A stretch of DNA of 64,000 nt from Candidatus Microthrix parvicella Bio17-1. GTDB taxonomy: Bacteria > Actinomycetota > Acidimicrobiia > Acidimicrobiales > Microtrichaceae. The translations under genes and the position numbers were made by a program. Shown here piece by piece: positions 8,633-17,730 of the stretch (the stretch's first letter is position 1; the number at the start of each line of letters is the position of its first letter). Location of the stretch: positions 992,001-1,056,000 of the forward strand of contig NZ_AMPG01000001.1 of NCBI RefSeq assembly GCF_000299415.1, written 5' to 3'. Under the pieces are notes generated by a model. The model did no database searches. It worked only from the letters and a program-made list of their open reading frames with translations, and was not told where the DNA came from.

Positions 8633-11600
8633 GTTCCGTCGGGATCGAATGCGAACAGGCCCTCGTCAGGTGCCACCTGCAACAGCGACTCGGTGGCGGT
8701 GCCCGCCAGCTCGTCGTCCTCGATCAGCTCGTGACCGTCCCAACGCAATGAAACGACGCTGACCCCCTCGGCGGGTGGGCGGCGCAGCAGGTCGTGCACC
8801 GCCACCGACGGAACCTCACCGTAGGCACCCCACAGCTCGTGGCCGGTGAGGATGACGTCCAGGTCAAAGGCCACCGTCAGCCCCATCAGCTTGCCCCGCA
8901 TCTCCTCATCGATACCTGCGAAGGCCTCGTCGAGGGCGATCATGCGGGGAGCGGTGGGATCGGCACGGTCATAGTGGGCGGCCGCCGCCGCAAACAGCGG
9001 CTGGTGCAGCGCCATCGCCTGCTCGCCGCCGGAGAGCTGGCGGTACTGGTTGCGGGTCAGCTTCACCCGCTTGTTGTCGGCGGTTCGGAGATACGGCCGG
9101 AATTCGTGCCAGGCCCGGTAGTCGAGCGCCTTCTCCAGCGCCGCCCGGTACCCGGCGGTCGGGTCCTCCGCCCGTTGAGCGCGGATCACCCGCTCGAAGA
9201 ACGACCGCAGCGCCTGGCGCTCATCCTCCCCCATCTGCTCGGTATCGTGACGCAACAACTTGACCGCCTGGCGGATACCGGGATCGTCGGTGTTGAGCTC
9301 CCAACCCAGGTCCACGCCAAGGCGACTGGTGGTGCGAACGTCCGCCAGTGCCTGGTTGACACCGGCCACGAACTCGTCGGCGTCGGTCAGCAGGCGTCGC
9401 AACTGGTGGGACACCTGGTTGAGCAGGAACCGTTCGAACACCTCCCGGTCGCCCTCGGTGAGGTAGCTCTGGAGGGCTGCGTCCTGACGGGCCAGTTCGG
9501 CGGTGAGATCAGCGAGCGACACCATGCCGGCGTCCGAGTTGATTTCGACGGTCACCAGGTCGTCGTCGTGTGGGAACGCGGCGTCGTAGCCGTGATGCAG
9601 CTCGTCGATCACCTTCTTCTGAGCCCGATCCAGCGCCGCGATGTTCTGCTCCCGCTGCTGCGGTGTCGGGGCGACACCGTCGAGGCGTCCGTTGAGCCAC
9701 CGGGCGAACGCCACCGCGTCGACCGGCAGTTCTTCCGAGGGCACCACGTGGGCTTCCGGCCCCCGGGACGCGTCAACGCTGTGGTCGGGACGGGCGGAAG
9801 ACCCGGCATCGGCCTCGATGGACGGCGCCGCGTCGCCGTCGCCCTGCCGGGTCTCCGAAGGATCGGGCGCCGGGGCGTCGGCCGGGAAGTGGTCCGGCAG
9901 CAACAGCGCCAACAGGTCGCGACGGCGAAGCACCGGCAGCCGCTCCGAACGCGCGGTCAGCGTGGCCTCGTGACGGGCGACCGCTGCCCGCGCCTGGTCG
10001 GCGGCCTCGCCGGCGCGCCCCCGCGAGGTCTGCAGCTCGCCAAGCGCCTCCCATAACACGTCGAAGCGCACCTCGATCTCGTCCAGGTCGGCCTGAGCCC
10101 GCTTCAGCGCCTCCAATGGCGCCTCGGCGTCGTCACCCAGGCGCTCGCGCAGGGTCGCTGCCCGGGAGGCCAGCGTCGAGTGTTCCTCCGCTGCCGCGGC
10201 CAGGTCCCGCTCGGCGTTGGACAGCAACTGTGTCGCCTCGGCCGCCCGTTCGGCATCCTGATCGGCCCGCTCGGCATCGCTCTCGGCGGTCCGGCGGATA
10301 GTGAGAGCGCTCCGGACGGCGCCCGCATATCGATCGACCAACTCGGTCACACGATCGAGCGAGGCGTCGTCACCCACCAGTCGGTGCCGGGCGGCCGTCG
10401 ACTGAAGGTCGGACTCGGCCGCTGCGGCAGACCCGGCGGCAACCGACTCGGCCTCCTCTGCCCGCTCGGCCACCTCGCGGCGGGCCTCGGCGTGGGATCG
10501 GGCGCTGCGTTCGGCGTTCAACGACCTCAACAGTCCGTCCTCCGACGGCAGTGTTGAGGACGCCGCCCTCAGCGCGACCAGTGCGGCTTCCAGGGTCTGG
10601 AACACCGCAATCTCGACTTCGACCGCCTCGGCGGCGGCGACGATCAGGGCGTCGAGTTCGGCCAGGCGACGACGGCGACGCTCGGCTCGGGCGGTGGCCC
10701 CCACGTATTCGGGCTCGGGTTTGGTGGCCCGGCCCCGCAGCGGGCCCAGGGCGAACCGCCCGCCGGCGCTGACCCCTGATGCCCCGCGCCTTGGGCCGCT
10801 GTTGATGGCGCCGTGGTCGGTCAGTTCAATCGACGCCAACACCCGGGCGACGACCTGCTCGTCGAGGCCCGACCCCTCGGGCACCGACGGCACCAGAACC
10901 GAGGCCAGACCGGTGGGGTCTCCGGGTTCGGCGTCGCTGAGCGAGGCGAACCAGGAGTCGGCCGACCCTTCGGATGTCCTTGTGGCGGGCTCGTCCCCAT
11001 CAGGCTCAATCCATGCGTCCAACAGCCCGGAGGCGTCCAGCGCCGCCTCCAATTGAGCCCGGTCGTGGTCGTCGACACCCGGTGCCCAATCACAGCATCG
11101 CCACAGTGGTGCGCCAGGACGCCCCGGCTCGCGTTCGGTGCGCCAGGTTGGTGGTGCCGGACCCGGGTCGGTCTCCGATGCCACCTCGTCTCGTTGGGTC
11201 TCCAGCGAACCGACGGCGGCCGTGAGGGTATCGATGTGGCCCTTGCTGGCGCTGCGGCGCTCGATGAGTCCAACGCGAGCCGGGTCGGTGGCTTCCCTGA
11301 AGGCAGCCGAGAGCGACGGTGCACCTGACTCCCCAACCGTACCGACGGCCGCGGCCAGTCGTTCGCGAACCTCCGCCGTGTCGACAGGTTGTGCGTCGAC
11401 CGACGCCGGGTCACGTGCTTCCCGCTCCGCCGCCGCATCGACGACCTCGGCCAACCAGGGCGCACCTGCCACCCACCGCTCGACCGACTCGCTCAGCTCG
11501 GTGCGCCGCTGCCGGGTGGACGTCTCCGCCTCGGCTACGGCGACATCGGCCTCGTCGACGGCGCGCAACGCCTGGGAAGCGGCCTCCTCGGCTCGAGCGT

Positions 11601-13008
11601 GGTCCCGGGCCGCCTCGTTCCGCTGCACAAGCGCTGCGCGCACCACTTTGAGGTCGTCTCGGCGCGCCCGCTCGGCCACCCGCGCACCGGGCTCCAGGCG
11701 GTCGGGACGGCGGGCCTCGTCTCGGGTGAGCGTCCAGGCGATATCGGCGGCATCGGCAGCGTCCTCGACCTCGGTGAGCGCAGCCTCGGCTCCAGACAGC
11801 GACTCGGCGGCCCGCTCGGCGGCCGTCGACGCTGCGGATTGAGCCGCCTCCGCACGCCCGGCGCAGGCGTCGCGCTGCTCGGCGGCGTTGCGCTCGACCT
11901 TCGCAGCACGGCCCACCGATCCCTCCACCTCAACCAGGCTGCTGGCATCCCGGTAGGCGGGTGACTCCAGCACGGCGCTGCGGCGGCCGTCGGCAGCCGA
12001 TCGCTCCAGTGCCGCGCCCCGGCGTTTGGACTCGTTCTCGGCGATCGCACCGTCGAGGCGCGTCGCCTCGGCCTCGGCGTCGACCACCGTGCGGTTGGCC
12101 CGGCGCAGCACCTGGGCGGCGTCGATCACCGCCGCCGATCGGCCCAGCGCCTCACCCCCGAGGTAGGCGACGTAGACGGGCACGAATGCGTCAACGATGG
12201 ACCGGGTGACCTTCAGGTCGGCCAGGTCGCGCTGGGTGGCCTCGAGGTCGTCCAGGCTCTGGGCCACGTCATCGAGCACCCGATCGTCCAGCGACGGCAG
12301 GCCGCCGGAAAGCACCTCCGACAAGAGGCGAAGATCGAGCTTTCCGGCCAGCTGCGGACGGCGCAGCACTCGGATCAGGGTGGTGAGCTTCTGGTGGCGG
12401 TCCGCCCCCAGACCCAGCAGCGCACGATCGACCGCAGCCCGATAGGTCTCGGCGGTGTCGAATACGGCGGCGTTACCCAACTCGTCCCGCAGGCGGCCCC
12501 GGGTGAGGGGCGACCCGTCGGGCGCCAACTCGAAGTCGAGGCCGACCCGCTGGTCGGTTACGAAGAACCACGACGCGGTGTTGGTGGACGCCGCGGTGGC
12601 TCGGGCGCCGCAGCCGATGGTGAGGTGTTCGGGCGTCGCTCCATTGCCCGAGGCGGTCCGCTCGAACTCCATCCACACGTAGCCCAGCCGCTGCTCGTGA
12701 CGGAACTTGCGCGACCCTGCATCGTCATCCCGCAGCACCCCCAACAGCAACGACCGCATCGAGCGACCGCCGGCGAATGGGTCCATGGCGTCGGCACTCA
12801 TCACCCCCTCCACCAGGAAGGGAAAGAGCAGGGCGAGCGCATTGGACTTGCCCGAGCCGTTGGGGCCCCGGAGGATCAGGCGTCCGTCGGCAAAGCTGAA
12901 CACCTGGTCGTCGTACTCCCACACGTTGCGGACGCCCGCCCGGTGTGGCCGCCACCGATCGGCCACCTCATCGGAGTTTGCCTGGTGGTCGGTGCCCGTC
13001 TCGCTCAC
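8629..13008 (-). CDS. jetC: Wadjet SMC-like ATPase JetC (TIGR02680-like)
   Basis: This 1,459-residue SMC/RecN-like ATPase has Walker A LRGPNGSGKSNA at 48-55 and an ABC signature QLSGGEQAMAL near residue 1323. A Walker B, RMIALDEAFAGID, follows closely, then a TGHELWGAY switch region. Between them lie about 1,000 residues of Ala/Glu/Arg-rich coiled coil with a central hinge-like region. An acidic low-complexity insert (Asp/Pro/Ser-rich) lies around residues 1040-1095. Family knowledge: JetC dimerises, binds JetA and JetB, and extrudes DNA loops to sense plasmid size. The start is the GTG at 13008 overlapping the jetB stop. The open frame continues 123 residues upstream, but that stretch reads as an Arg/Gly-rich shadow of jetB. 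Confidence 0.92.
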   Translation of the reverse strand: MSETGTDHQANSDEVADRWRPHRAGVRNVWEYDDQVFSFADGRLILRGPNGSGKSNALALLFPFLVEGVMSADAMDPFAGGRSMRSLLLGVLRDDDAGSRKFRHEQRLGYVWMEFERTASGNGATPEHLTIGCGARATAASTNTASWFFVTDQRVGLDFELAPDGSPLTRGRLRDELGNAAVFDTAETYRAAVDRALLGLGADRHQKLTTLIRVLRRPQLAGKLDLRLLSEVLSGGLPSLDDRVLDDVAQSLDDLEATQRDLADLKVTRSIVDAFVPVYVAYLGGEALGRSAAVIDAAQVLRRANRTVVDAEAEATRLDGAIAENESKRRGAALERSAADGRRSAVLESPAYRDASSLVEVEGSVGRAAKVERNAAEQRDACAGRAEAAQSAASTAAERAAESLSGAEAALTEVEDAADAADIAWTLTRDEARRPDRLEPGARVAERARRDDLKVVRAALVQRNEAARDHARAEEAASQALRAVDEADVAVAEAETSTRQRRTELSESVERWVAGAPWLAEVVDAAAEREARDPASVDAQPVDTAEVRERLAAAVGTVGESGAPSLSAAFREATDPARVGLIERRSASKGHIDTLTAAVGSLETQRDEVASETDPGPAPPTWRTEREPGRPGAPLWRCCDWAPGVDDHDRAQLEAALDASGLLDAWIEPDGDEPATRTSEGSADSWFASLSDAEPGDPTGLASVLVPSVPEGSGLDEQVVARVLASIELTDHGAINSGPRRGASGVSAGGRFALGPLRGRATKPEPEYVGATARAERRRRRLAELDALIVAAAEAVEVEIAVFQTLEAALVALRAASSTLPSEDGLLRSLNAERSARSHAEARREVAERAEEAESVAAGSAAAAESDLQSTAARHRLVGDDASLDRVTELVDRYAGAVRSALTIRRTAESDAERADQDAERAAEATQLLSNAERDLAAAAEEHSTLASRAATLRERLGDDAEAPLEALKRAQADLDEIEVRFDVLWEALGELQTSRGRAGEAADQARAAVARHEATLTARSERLPVLRRRDLLALLLPDHFPADAPAPDPSETRQGDGDAAPSIEADAGSSARPDHSVDASRGPEAHVVPSEELPVDAVAFARWLNGRLDGVAPTPQQREQNIAALDRAQKKVIDELHHGYDAAFPHDDDLVTVEINSDAGMVSLADLTAELARQDAALQSYLTEGDREVFERFLLNQVSHQLRRLLTDADEFVAGVNQALADVRTTSRLGVDLGWELNTDDPGIRQAVKLLRHDTEQMGEDERQALRSFFERVIRAQRAEDPTAGYRAALEKALDYRAWHEFRPYLRTADNKRVKLTRNQYRQLSGGEQAMALHQPLFAAAAAHYDRADPTAPRMIALDEAFAGIDEEMRGKLMGLTVAFDLDVILTGHELWGAYGEVPSVAVHDLLRRPPAEGVSVVSLRWDGHELIEDDELAGTATESLLQVAPDEGLFAFDPDGT

Positions 13009-14336
13009 GAGTGATCGTCTCCAAACAACTGTGACGTCAACGTGTTCTGCCTGGCGGCCACGCCGATCTCCGCCTCGGTGTCGGGGCGATAGCGGGCCAG
13101 CGCCGCGTGCACCCTCAGCCTGTCGTCCTCGACACCCAGCAGGCCAAAGCGGCCCAGCAACTCCCTCACCTCTCGTCGCAGCTTGTCGGGCGACTCGCGG
13201 TAGTCCGACGAGAACCTCGATCGGTACTCCTCGACGATGTCCTCCCAGGCCTGCTCGCCGGCAGCATCGCCCACCCATCGTTCGGCCGCCACGGCGGGCC
13301 GAACCTCCGGGTCCCGGACCATCTCGGCGGCGACCTCCTCGCCGGTTGCCGCCAGGTCGACCAACGCGGCACCCCACAACAACGCAGCCTGGGTGAGCGT
13401 TCCCCCGCCGGGGAAGCGGTGCTTCGACTCGGTGATCGGCTCGATCTGGGCGTCCACCAGGCTCATGCCCTCAGCCCGGGACTCGACGTGACAGCCGGTG
13501 AGCTGCTCCAGGTCGCGGACCAGACGGGTCCGTCGCTCGCGCACGTAAGCCAGCTCCTCCGGTCCGAGGTCGATGTACGACATCACCGGGCCCTCGACCA
13601 GTCGACGGGCCAGCCGGTGGCGCAGCGCCTGGGGCCGATCCTCCGTGCCGGGCGCGGTGGGTTCCACCAGAAAGTCGGCGGCCTCCCCAACGCCCCGCAG
13701 CACGCTCGGCGAGCTGACCAGCAGCCGGGACACACAGTCCCGGTCCACGTCATAGAGCGCATCACCCTCGGCATCGTGATCCAGCCACTGGTCGGCGCCT
13801 CCGTCGCGCAGGCCGAGCACGCCGCGGTCCTCCAGCCACGTGACCGCGTCGACGAACGCTCTCCGTTGTGTGTAGACGGTGAGGTCAACCGGCAACGCGT
13901 CGTCGCCCGAGCGCAACCGCAGCACGGCGTCGGCCAGGCGGGACGCAGTGGTCTGGTCGCCCAGCTCCTCCAGCGCCGCCAGCACCAGACACAGGAACGA
14001 ACACGCGACGTGACCCAGCGGACGGAGGGTACGGGTGAAGGGCCCCCGGTGAACCGAGGTGGTGGCCGCCCGCCGATAGAGGCGGGCCGAGCTGCGACCG
14101 ACATCGAGACGGAAGCCGAGCACCCGCGAGAACTCGTTGCGCAGCGGCACCTCCCAGCGGCGCACCGTCGTCAACGCCCTGGGGTTTGGCCAGGTTGGAG
14201 TGACCAACGGATGGCCGAGCAGCAGGCGGGCGGTGCGCTGGAAGTCCTCCAGTTCGCCGGCGTCGATCTGCACCGCCGCCCGCGGTCCGGCCGTCGTCCC
14301 GCCGAAGGGAGCGATCAGGCCCGTCGCATCGCTCAC
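13005..14336 (-). CDS. jetB: Wadjet subunit JetB (DUF2398, TIGR02678-like)
   Basis: This 443-residue protein matches the DUF2398/TIGR02678 family. It has an N-terminal DFQRTARLLL...PLVT segment, a central FLCLVLAALEELGDQTT helix, YTQRRAFVDAVTWLEDRGVL, and a C-terminal part with RVHAALARY. In the Wadjet complex JetB is the KITE-like winged-helix partner that sits on the kleisin JetA and joins it to JetC. The GTG start overlaps the jetA stop by four bases, and the stop overlaps the jetC GTG the same way. This fits a tight operon in which subunit ratios are set by re-initiation. Confidence 0.87.
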   Translation of the reverse strand: MSDATGLIAPFGGTTAGPRAAVQIDAGELEDFQRTARLLLGHPLVTPTWPNPRALTTVRRWEVPLRNEFSRVLGFRLDVGRSSARLYRRAATTSVHRGPFTRTLRPLGHVACSFLCLVLAALEELGDQTTASRLADAVLRLRSGDDALPVDLTVYTQRRAFVDAVTWLEDRGVLGLRDGGADQWLDHDAEGDALYDVDRDCVSRLLVSSPSVLRGVGEAADFLVEPTAPGTEDRPQALRHRLARRLVEGPVMSYIDLGPEELAYVRERRTRLVRDLEQLTGCHVESRAEGMSLVDAQIEPITESKHRFPGGGTLTQAALLWGAALVDLAATGEEVAAEMVRDPEVRPAVAAERWVGDAAGEQAWEDIVEEYRSRFSSDYRESPDKLRREVRELLGRFGLLGVEDDRLRVHAALARYRPDTEAEIGVAARQNTLTSQLFGDDHS

Positions 14337-15940
14337 GGTGTCGCTCCGACCGACTCGATGTGCAGGCGATGCTCGCCGATGGTGAGGGATCCTCGGCGGG
14401 TCTGTATGACCATGCCGTCGGGGTCGCATCGAAATGTCGCCTGGGCGCCCTCGACACGCACCGGGTCGTCACTGCCCGGCTCGTCGCCGACCGAACGCAG
14501 GTGAGCGGCCCGGTCGAGCAGTTCGAACAAGATGGTCGCCTCGGCGTCAGACAACACCCGCCCTTCCACCGGTCGGGCGCACAGCCGCGCGGCCGCCTCG
14601 GCCCGGGCCGACTGGGCCGCCCGATGCTCGGCCATCAACTGCGCCTTGGTCAACGCGTAGTCGGTGGCCTGTGCCGGGCGACCGGGCGAGGGGCGGCGCC
14701 CGTGTTCGCGCAGCGTCACCGGCACGTTCACCGGCGGCGCATCCCACCACGAGTCCGATGCGGCGACGGACTCGTCGTCGGTCTCGCCATCGCTGAGATG
14801 CAGCGGCCGCCCCAGGCCGAAAGCGGCATCGAACAGTTCGGCGGCGGCCCGGTCGTCGATGCGCCGGAACCAGCGGGCCAGCACCAGCAGCTCGGATGCC
14901 CGAGTGATCGATCGCCGGGCGCTTTCGGTGACCTGCCGCAACAGGGCAAGCAGCTCGCGGATGGCGGTCGTGGTGGCCGCGGTCAGGTCATCAGCCCCGG
15001 AGGGTCGATCACCGACCGACACGAACCAGTCCGACAGGCCGGTCCAGCGATTACGCCACAGCGCGGCCCGGTCGCCGGTGTCAAACAATCCAGCAGAGTC
15101 GTCACCCGCCGCCGCCAACTCACCCAACCGTTCGATGCCCCGTTCGTTGACCGCCTCGACGCCCCGGGCCACCAAACCACGTTGGGTCATCAGGTGATCG
15201 AGGAACTGCTCGAGGTAGTCGATCAGCAGGTCCTTGTAGACCAGAAACCTGGCTGGGTCCACGTCGTGTTCCCGCCGCAGCTGGGCCACGGCAGCGTGGA
15301 AGTCGCGGGCGTTGGCGGCCAGTTCCCGAAGCGACCCGTCCAGGTCGCGCAGGCGCAGGTACACCTGCTCGGCATCGGCGCGGTCGATCGCGTCGGCCAG
15401 CAGGGCAAGGTTGTCGCGGATGTCCCGGAACAGTGTTCGCTGCAGCGAGCCGCCCTGGTCGGATGCCCCGAGCACGGCAAGCACCGCCTCGTGGGAGGCC
15501 TGACCGGCTGCGGTCAGCTGCCACAGTGACCGGCGCCGTCGGAAGTCCTCCAGGCGGGAGACCCGGACCGTGTCCTGGGTCAAGGTGAGGTTGCCCCAGT
15601 CGCGCAGCTGCTCCAGGGCCGGGTCCAGCCCTTCGACGTCGATACCCGCCCCGGTGAGTTCGGCCGCGATGCGCTCGGTGCGGATCTCGACCTCGTAGCG
15701 CTCCCGGGCGGCGACGAACACCGCCAGGATCGCCAGGTAGATCGGTGCGTTGGTCTCCGTGGCGGCTTTCAGCACCCTCAGCTTGTTACGTTCCTCACCA
15801 TCGAGCACCCGAAGGTGCAGCGCACCGGGGCCTTGGTCCGGCATCGGCGATGCCTCGGCCTGCCGGTGATCAGCGCCGGTCGTGGCCTTGGCGGAGGGCT
15901 GCGCCTCCCCCGCCGACGGGACGCTGTCCAGAGGATTCAT
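14333..15940 (-). CDS. jetA: Wadjet subunit JetA (DUF2397, TIGR02677-like)
   Basis: This is the first gene of the Wadjet operon, about 535 residues. The family-like region begins near residue 45 with LRVLDGEERNKL and YLAILAVFVAARERY. A winged-helix-like region and the segment RRRSLWQLTAAGQ follow, then a long helical middle and a C-terminal RVLSDAEATILFELLDRA. DUF2397 proteins serve as the kleisin-like subunit of the JetABC motor. The start is uncertain: the ATG at 15940 is chosen, but an ATG at 15844 with GAGG upstream and a GTG at 15979 are also possible. The first 30 residues or so are low-complexity. No promoter was convincing in the 150-base gap upstream. Confidence 0.85.
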   Translation of the reverse strand: MNPLDSVPSAGEAQPSAKATTGADHRQAEASPMPDQGPGALHLRVLDGEERNKLRVLKAATETNAPIYLAILAVFVAARERYEVEIRTERIAAELTGAGIDVEGLDPALEQLRDWGNLTLTQDTVRVSRLEDFRRRRSLWQLTAAGQASHEAVLAVLGASDQGGSLQRTLFRDIRDNLALLADAIDRADAEQVYLRLRDLDGSLRELAANARDFHAAVAQLRREHDVDPARFLVYKDLLIDYLEQFLDHLMTQRGLVARGVEAVNERGIERLGELAAAGDDSAGLFDTGDRAALWRNRWTGLSDWFVSVGDRPSGADDLTAATTTAIRELLALLRQVTESARRSITRASELLVLARWFRRIDDRAAAELFDAAFGLGRPLHLSDGETDDESVAASDSWWDAPPVNVPVTLREHGRRPSPGRPAQATDYALTKAQLMAEHRAAQSARAEAAARLCARPVEGRVLSDAEATILFELLDRAAHLRSVGDEPGSDDPVRVEGAQATFRCDPDGMVIQTRRGSLTIGEHRLHIESVGATP

Positions 15941-16090
15941 CGACGCGACGGTATCCCAGGCGCCGCACACCCTTCCCACCGGACCTGATGCAACCTTACC
16001 GGCGCCCCCAAGGCCGTCAACATGGTTGCAGGCGGCCTGACCGCCGACAGGATCGTCGACGAGCTTCCGTCGTTGGAGCTGGATGATGTT

Positions 16091-17605
16091 TCAGCTGCCT
16101 GACGATTCGCGGCTGAGGGCGTGCGGCGGCGCGGCGCCGCTCGGGCCAGGTGATCCGTCGCCCTCCACGTCGCCGAAGTTGAGCTTCGCCGAGTCGGCCG
16201 CCATGCGGCCATGTGCAGACGCCGCCGAGTCGTAGCCACCGCGAATCCTCGCCTTGGAGGAGTCGCCATAGTGCTCGGCCATGAACTCGTCGATGGTGTC
16301 CTCACGTGCCCGGAGCACCGGAAGAAACCCGCCGCCCTGAGTCTCGGCGACCTCGGACGCTACGGCTGCGTTGATCTCGGCGAGTCGTTCGCCGATGCGA
16401 CCGGCGTAGGCCACCAGGAACGACGCTCGGTACGAGGTGCTCCGGGTTCGGGTGCCGGGCGGCGCCGACCTTCCCGCTTGGGCCAGCGAGGTCTGCGCCT
16501 GAATCAGCAAGGAGGTAAACAGCATCTCGACCGCCTCAAGGTCGGATGGATATCCGACGACGCGGGACATGTTAAGCCCGGTCATCATCAGCGCCCGGCA
16601 ACGTGTCCGCTCGGCCACGATCTGCAGCATGAGGCCCTTCGCATCCCAATAGGGTGGATCGAGCGGAACCCTGATGATGCCCGGCTCCTCGCCGCCCGTG
16701 CCTCCAGCGTCGTCGAGCAGGGCGGAGTCGATGGCGTGGCGGGTGATCAGCTCTTGGGCCTTAGCGGTGAAGGCCATGGCCTCCTCCTCGAAGTCGGTCG
16801 ACTCCGCCTTGGCCAGGAGCGCCCTGATGCGCTCCAACATCGGGTCGCGGTCAGCCGAAGCCGGGTCACGTATCGACCTGCCTGATGGAGCCGCACCCTT
16901 GGAACCGGGTGGTGGAATCAGCGTCTCCACCTTGGGCAAGTACATCACGGCCAGGACGTCGATGAGCAGATCACGCACCTCGGCGGCATCCAGGCCCTCC
17001 ATCAGAGCAAACCTGCGGATCCACCCGGACTTCCCATCGGCGTCGGGCAGGCCCATCGCCTCGGTTTGGGCGATCCATCGCGAATCGAGCGTGGTCGCTC
17101 GCCGACGGACATCGTCGTTGGCGATGGCCTGGCCCACCAGCCGACCCGTGGTCGCACGTTTGCCGTTCAGCCGAGCCTGGCGAAGCAACTCTGCGGGTTG
17201 CCAACCACCGTCCCAGATCTGCCCAAGGCGACGGAGAATCGCACGCTCCCCCGCCTGGGCCAGCACCTCGACCGACACACTCCTCAGATCGTTGAGTATG
17301 GACGCCTGGTGCCCTTCGCTGTGGTCGATCCCGTTGGAGTTCTGATACCGAAGCCAGGCCGCCTCCTCCAACAGGTTGTGGGCCCAGCCCTCGGGGTCCT
17401 CCCGAAACGGCTCCCCGAACGGGTTAGGACCATCACCCGGCCTGGCGCCGCCTCGACCGCCGTGGCCCCCAGGTCGGCTACCGCCGCTGGGCCGGCTACC
17501 GCCGCTGGGCCGCTCGCGTCGTTTGGCCTTCTCTCGCGCCTTCGACTTCGCTTGGGTCTTTGACCTGGCTTTGGCCGCCCGCCTTGCCTTGCTGTTCTTT
17601 CCCAT
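16091..17605 (-). CDS. DUF2786-domain protein with basic N-terminal tail
   Basis: This 504-residue protein begins with about 35 residues that are almost all Lys, Arg and Ala (MGKNSKARRAAKARSK...), then a Gly/Pro/Ser/Arg-rich linker. The tail looks like a nucleic-acid-binding or disordered region. Residues ~230-270 match DUF2786 (MLERIRALLAKAES with EEEAMAFTAKAQEL and a following ITRHAID). The remainder is Ala-rich and helical. The start is the ATG at 17605, where the basic tail begins; the longer frame upstream lacks family character. DUF2786 has no agreed function. The gene lies 150 bases upstream of jetA on the same strand, so co-transcription with the defence operon is possible, but DUF2786 is not a recognised Wadjet component. 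Confidence 0.7.
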   Translation of the reverse strand: MGKNSKARRAAKARSKTQAKSKAREKAKRRERPSGGSRPSGGSRPGGHGGRGGARPGDGPNPFGEPFREDPEGWAHNLLEEAAWLRYQNSNGIDHSEGHQASILNDLRSVSVEVLAQAGERAILRRLGQIWDGGWQPAELLRQARLNGKRATTGRLVGQAIANDDVRRRATTLDSRWIAQTEAMGLPDADGKSGWIRRFALMEGLDAAEVRDLLIDVLAVMYLPKVETLIPPPGSKGAAPSGRSIRDPASADRDPMLERIRALLAKAESTDFEEEAMAFTAKAQELITRHAIDSALLDDAGGTGGEEPGIIRVPLDPPYWDAKGLMLQIVAERTRCRALMMTGLNMSRVVGYPSDLEAVEMLFTSLLIQAQTSLAQAGRSAPPGTRTRSTSYRASFLVAYAGRIGERLAEINAAVASEVAETQGGGFLPVLRAREDTIDEFMAEHYGDSSKARIRGGYDSAASAHGRMAADSAKLNFGDVEGDGSPGPSGAAPPHALSRESSGS

Positions 17606-17730
17606 ACGAGCACGGTAACGAACCCCTGTGACAGGCCTCGACGGTGGCCGCCGCGACGCGGGGATCCCGCCGCGCCACCAATCGAACAACTCCCCAACGA
17701 TTTCGCTGACGTTCGGGAAACAGCGCGACC

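Noticed and set aside
8794-10056. A 420-codon frame opposite jetC
   Set aside because: Antisense shadow of the SMC gene; no Shine-Dalgarno and no family.
13107-14504. A 465-codon frame opposite jetB
   Set aside because: Shadow frame: no recognisable domain, and jetB on the other strand has family motifs and 4-base junctions.
15941-16090. tRNA or small RNA between jetA and the DUF2786 gene
   Set aside because: No cloverleaf or strong stem-loop with a promoter was seen.
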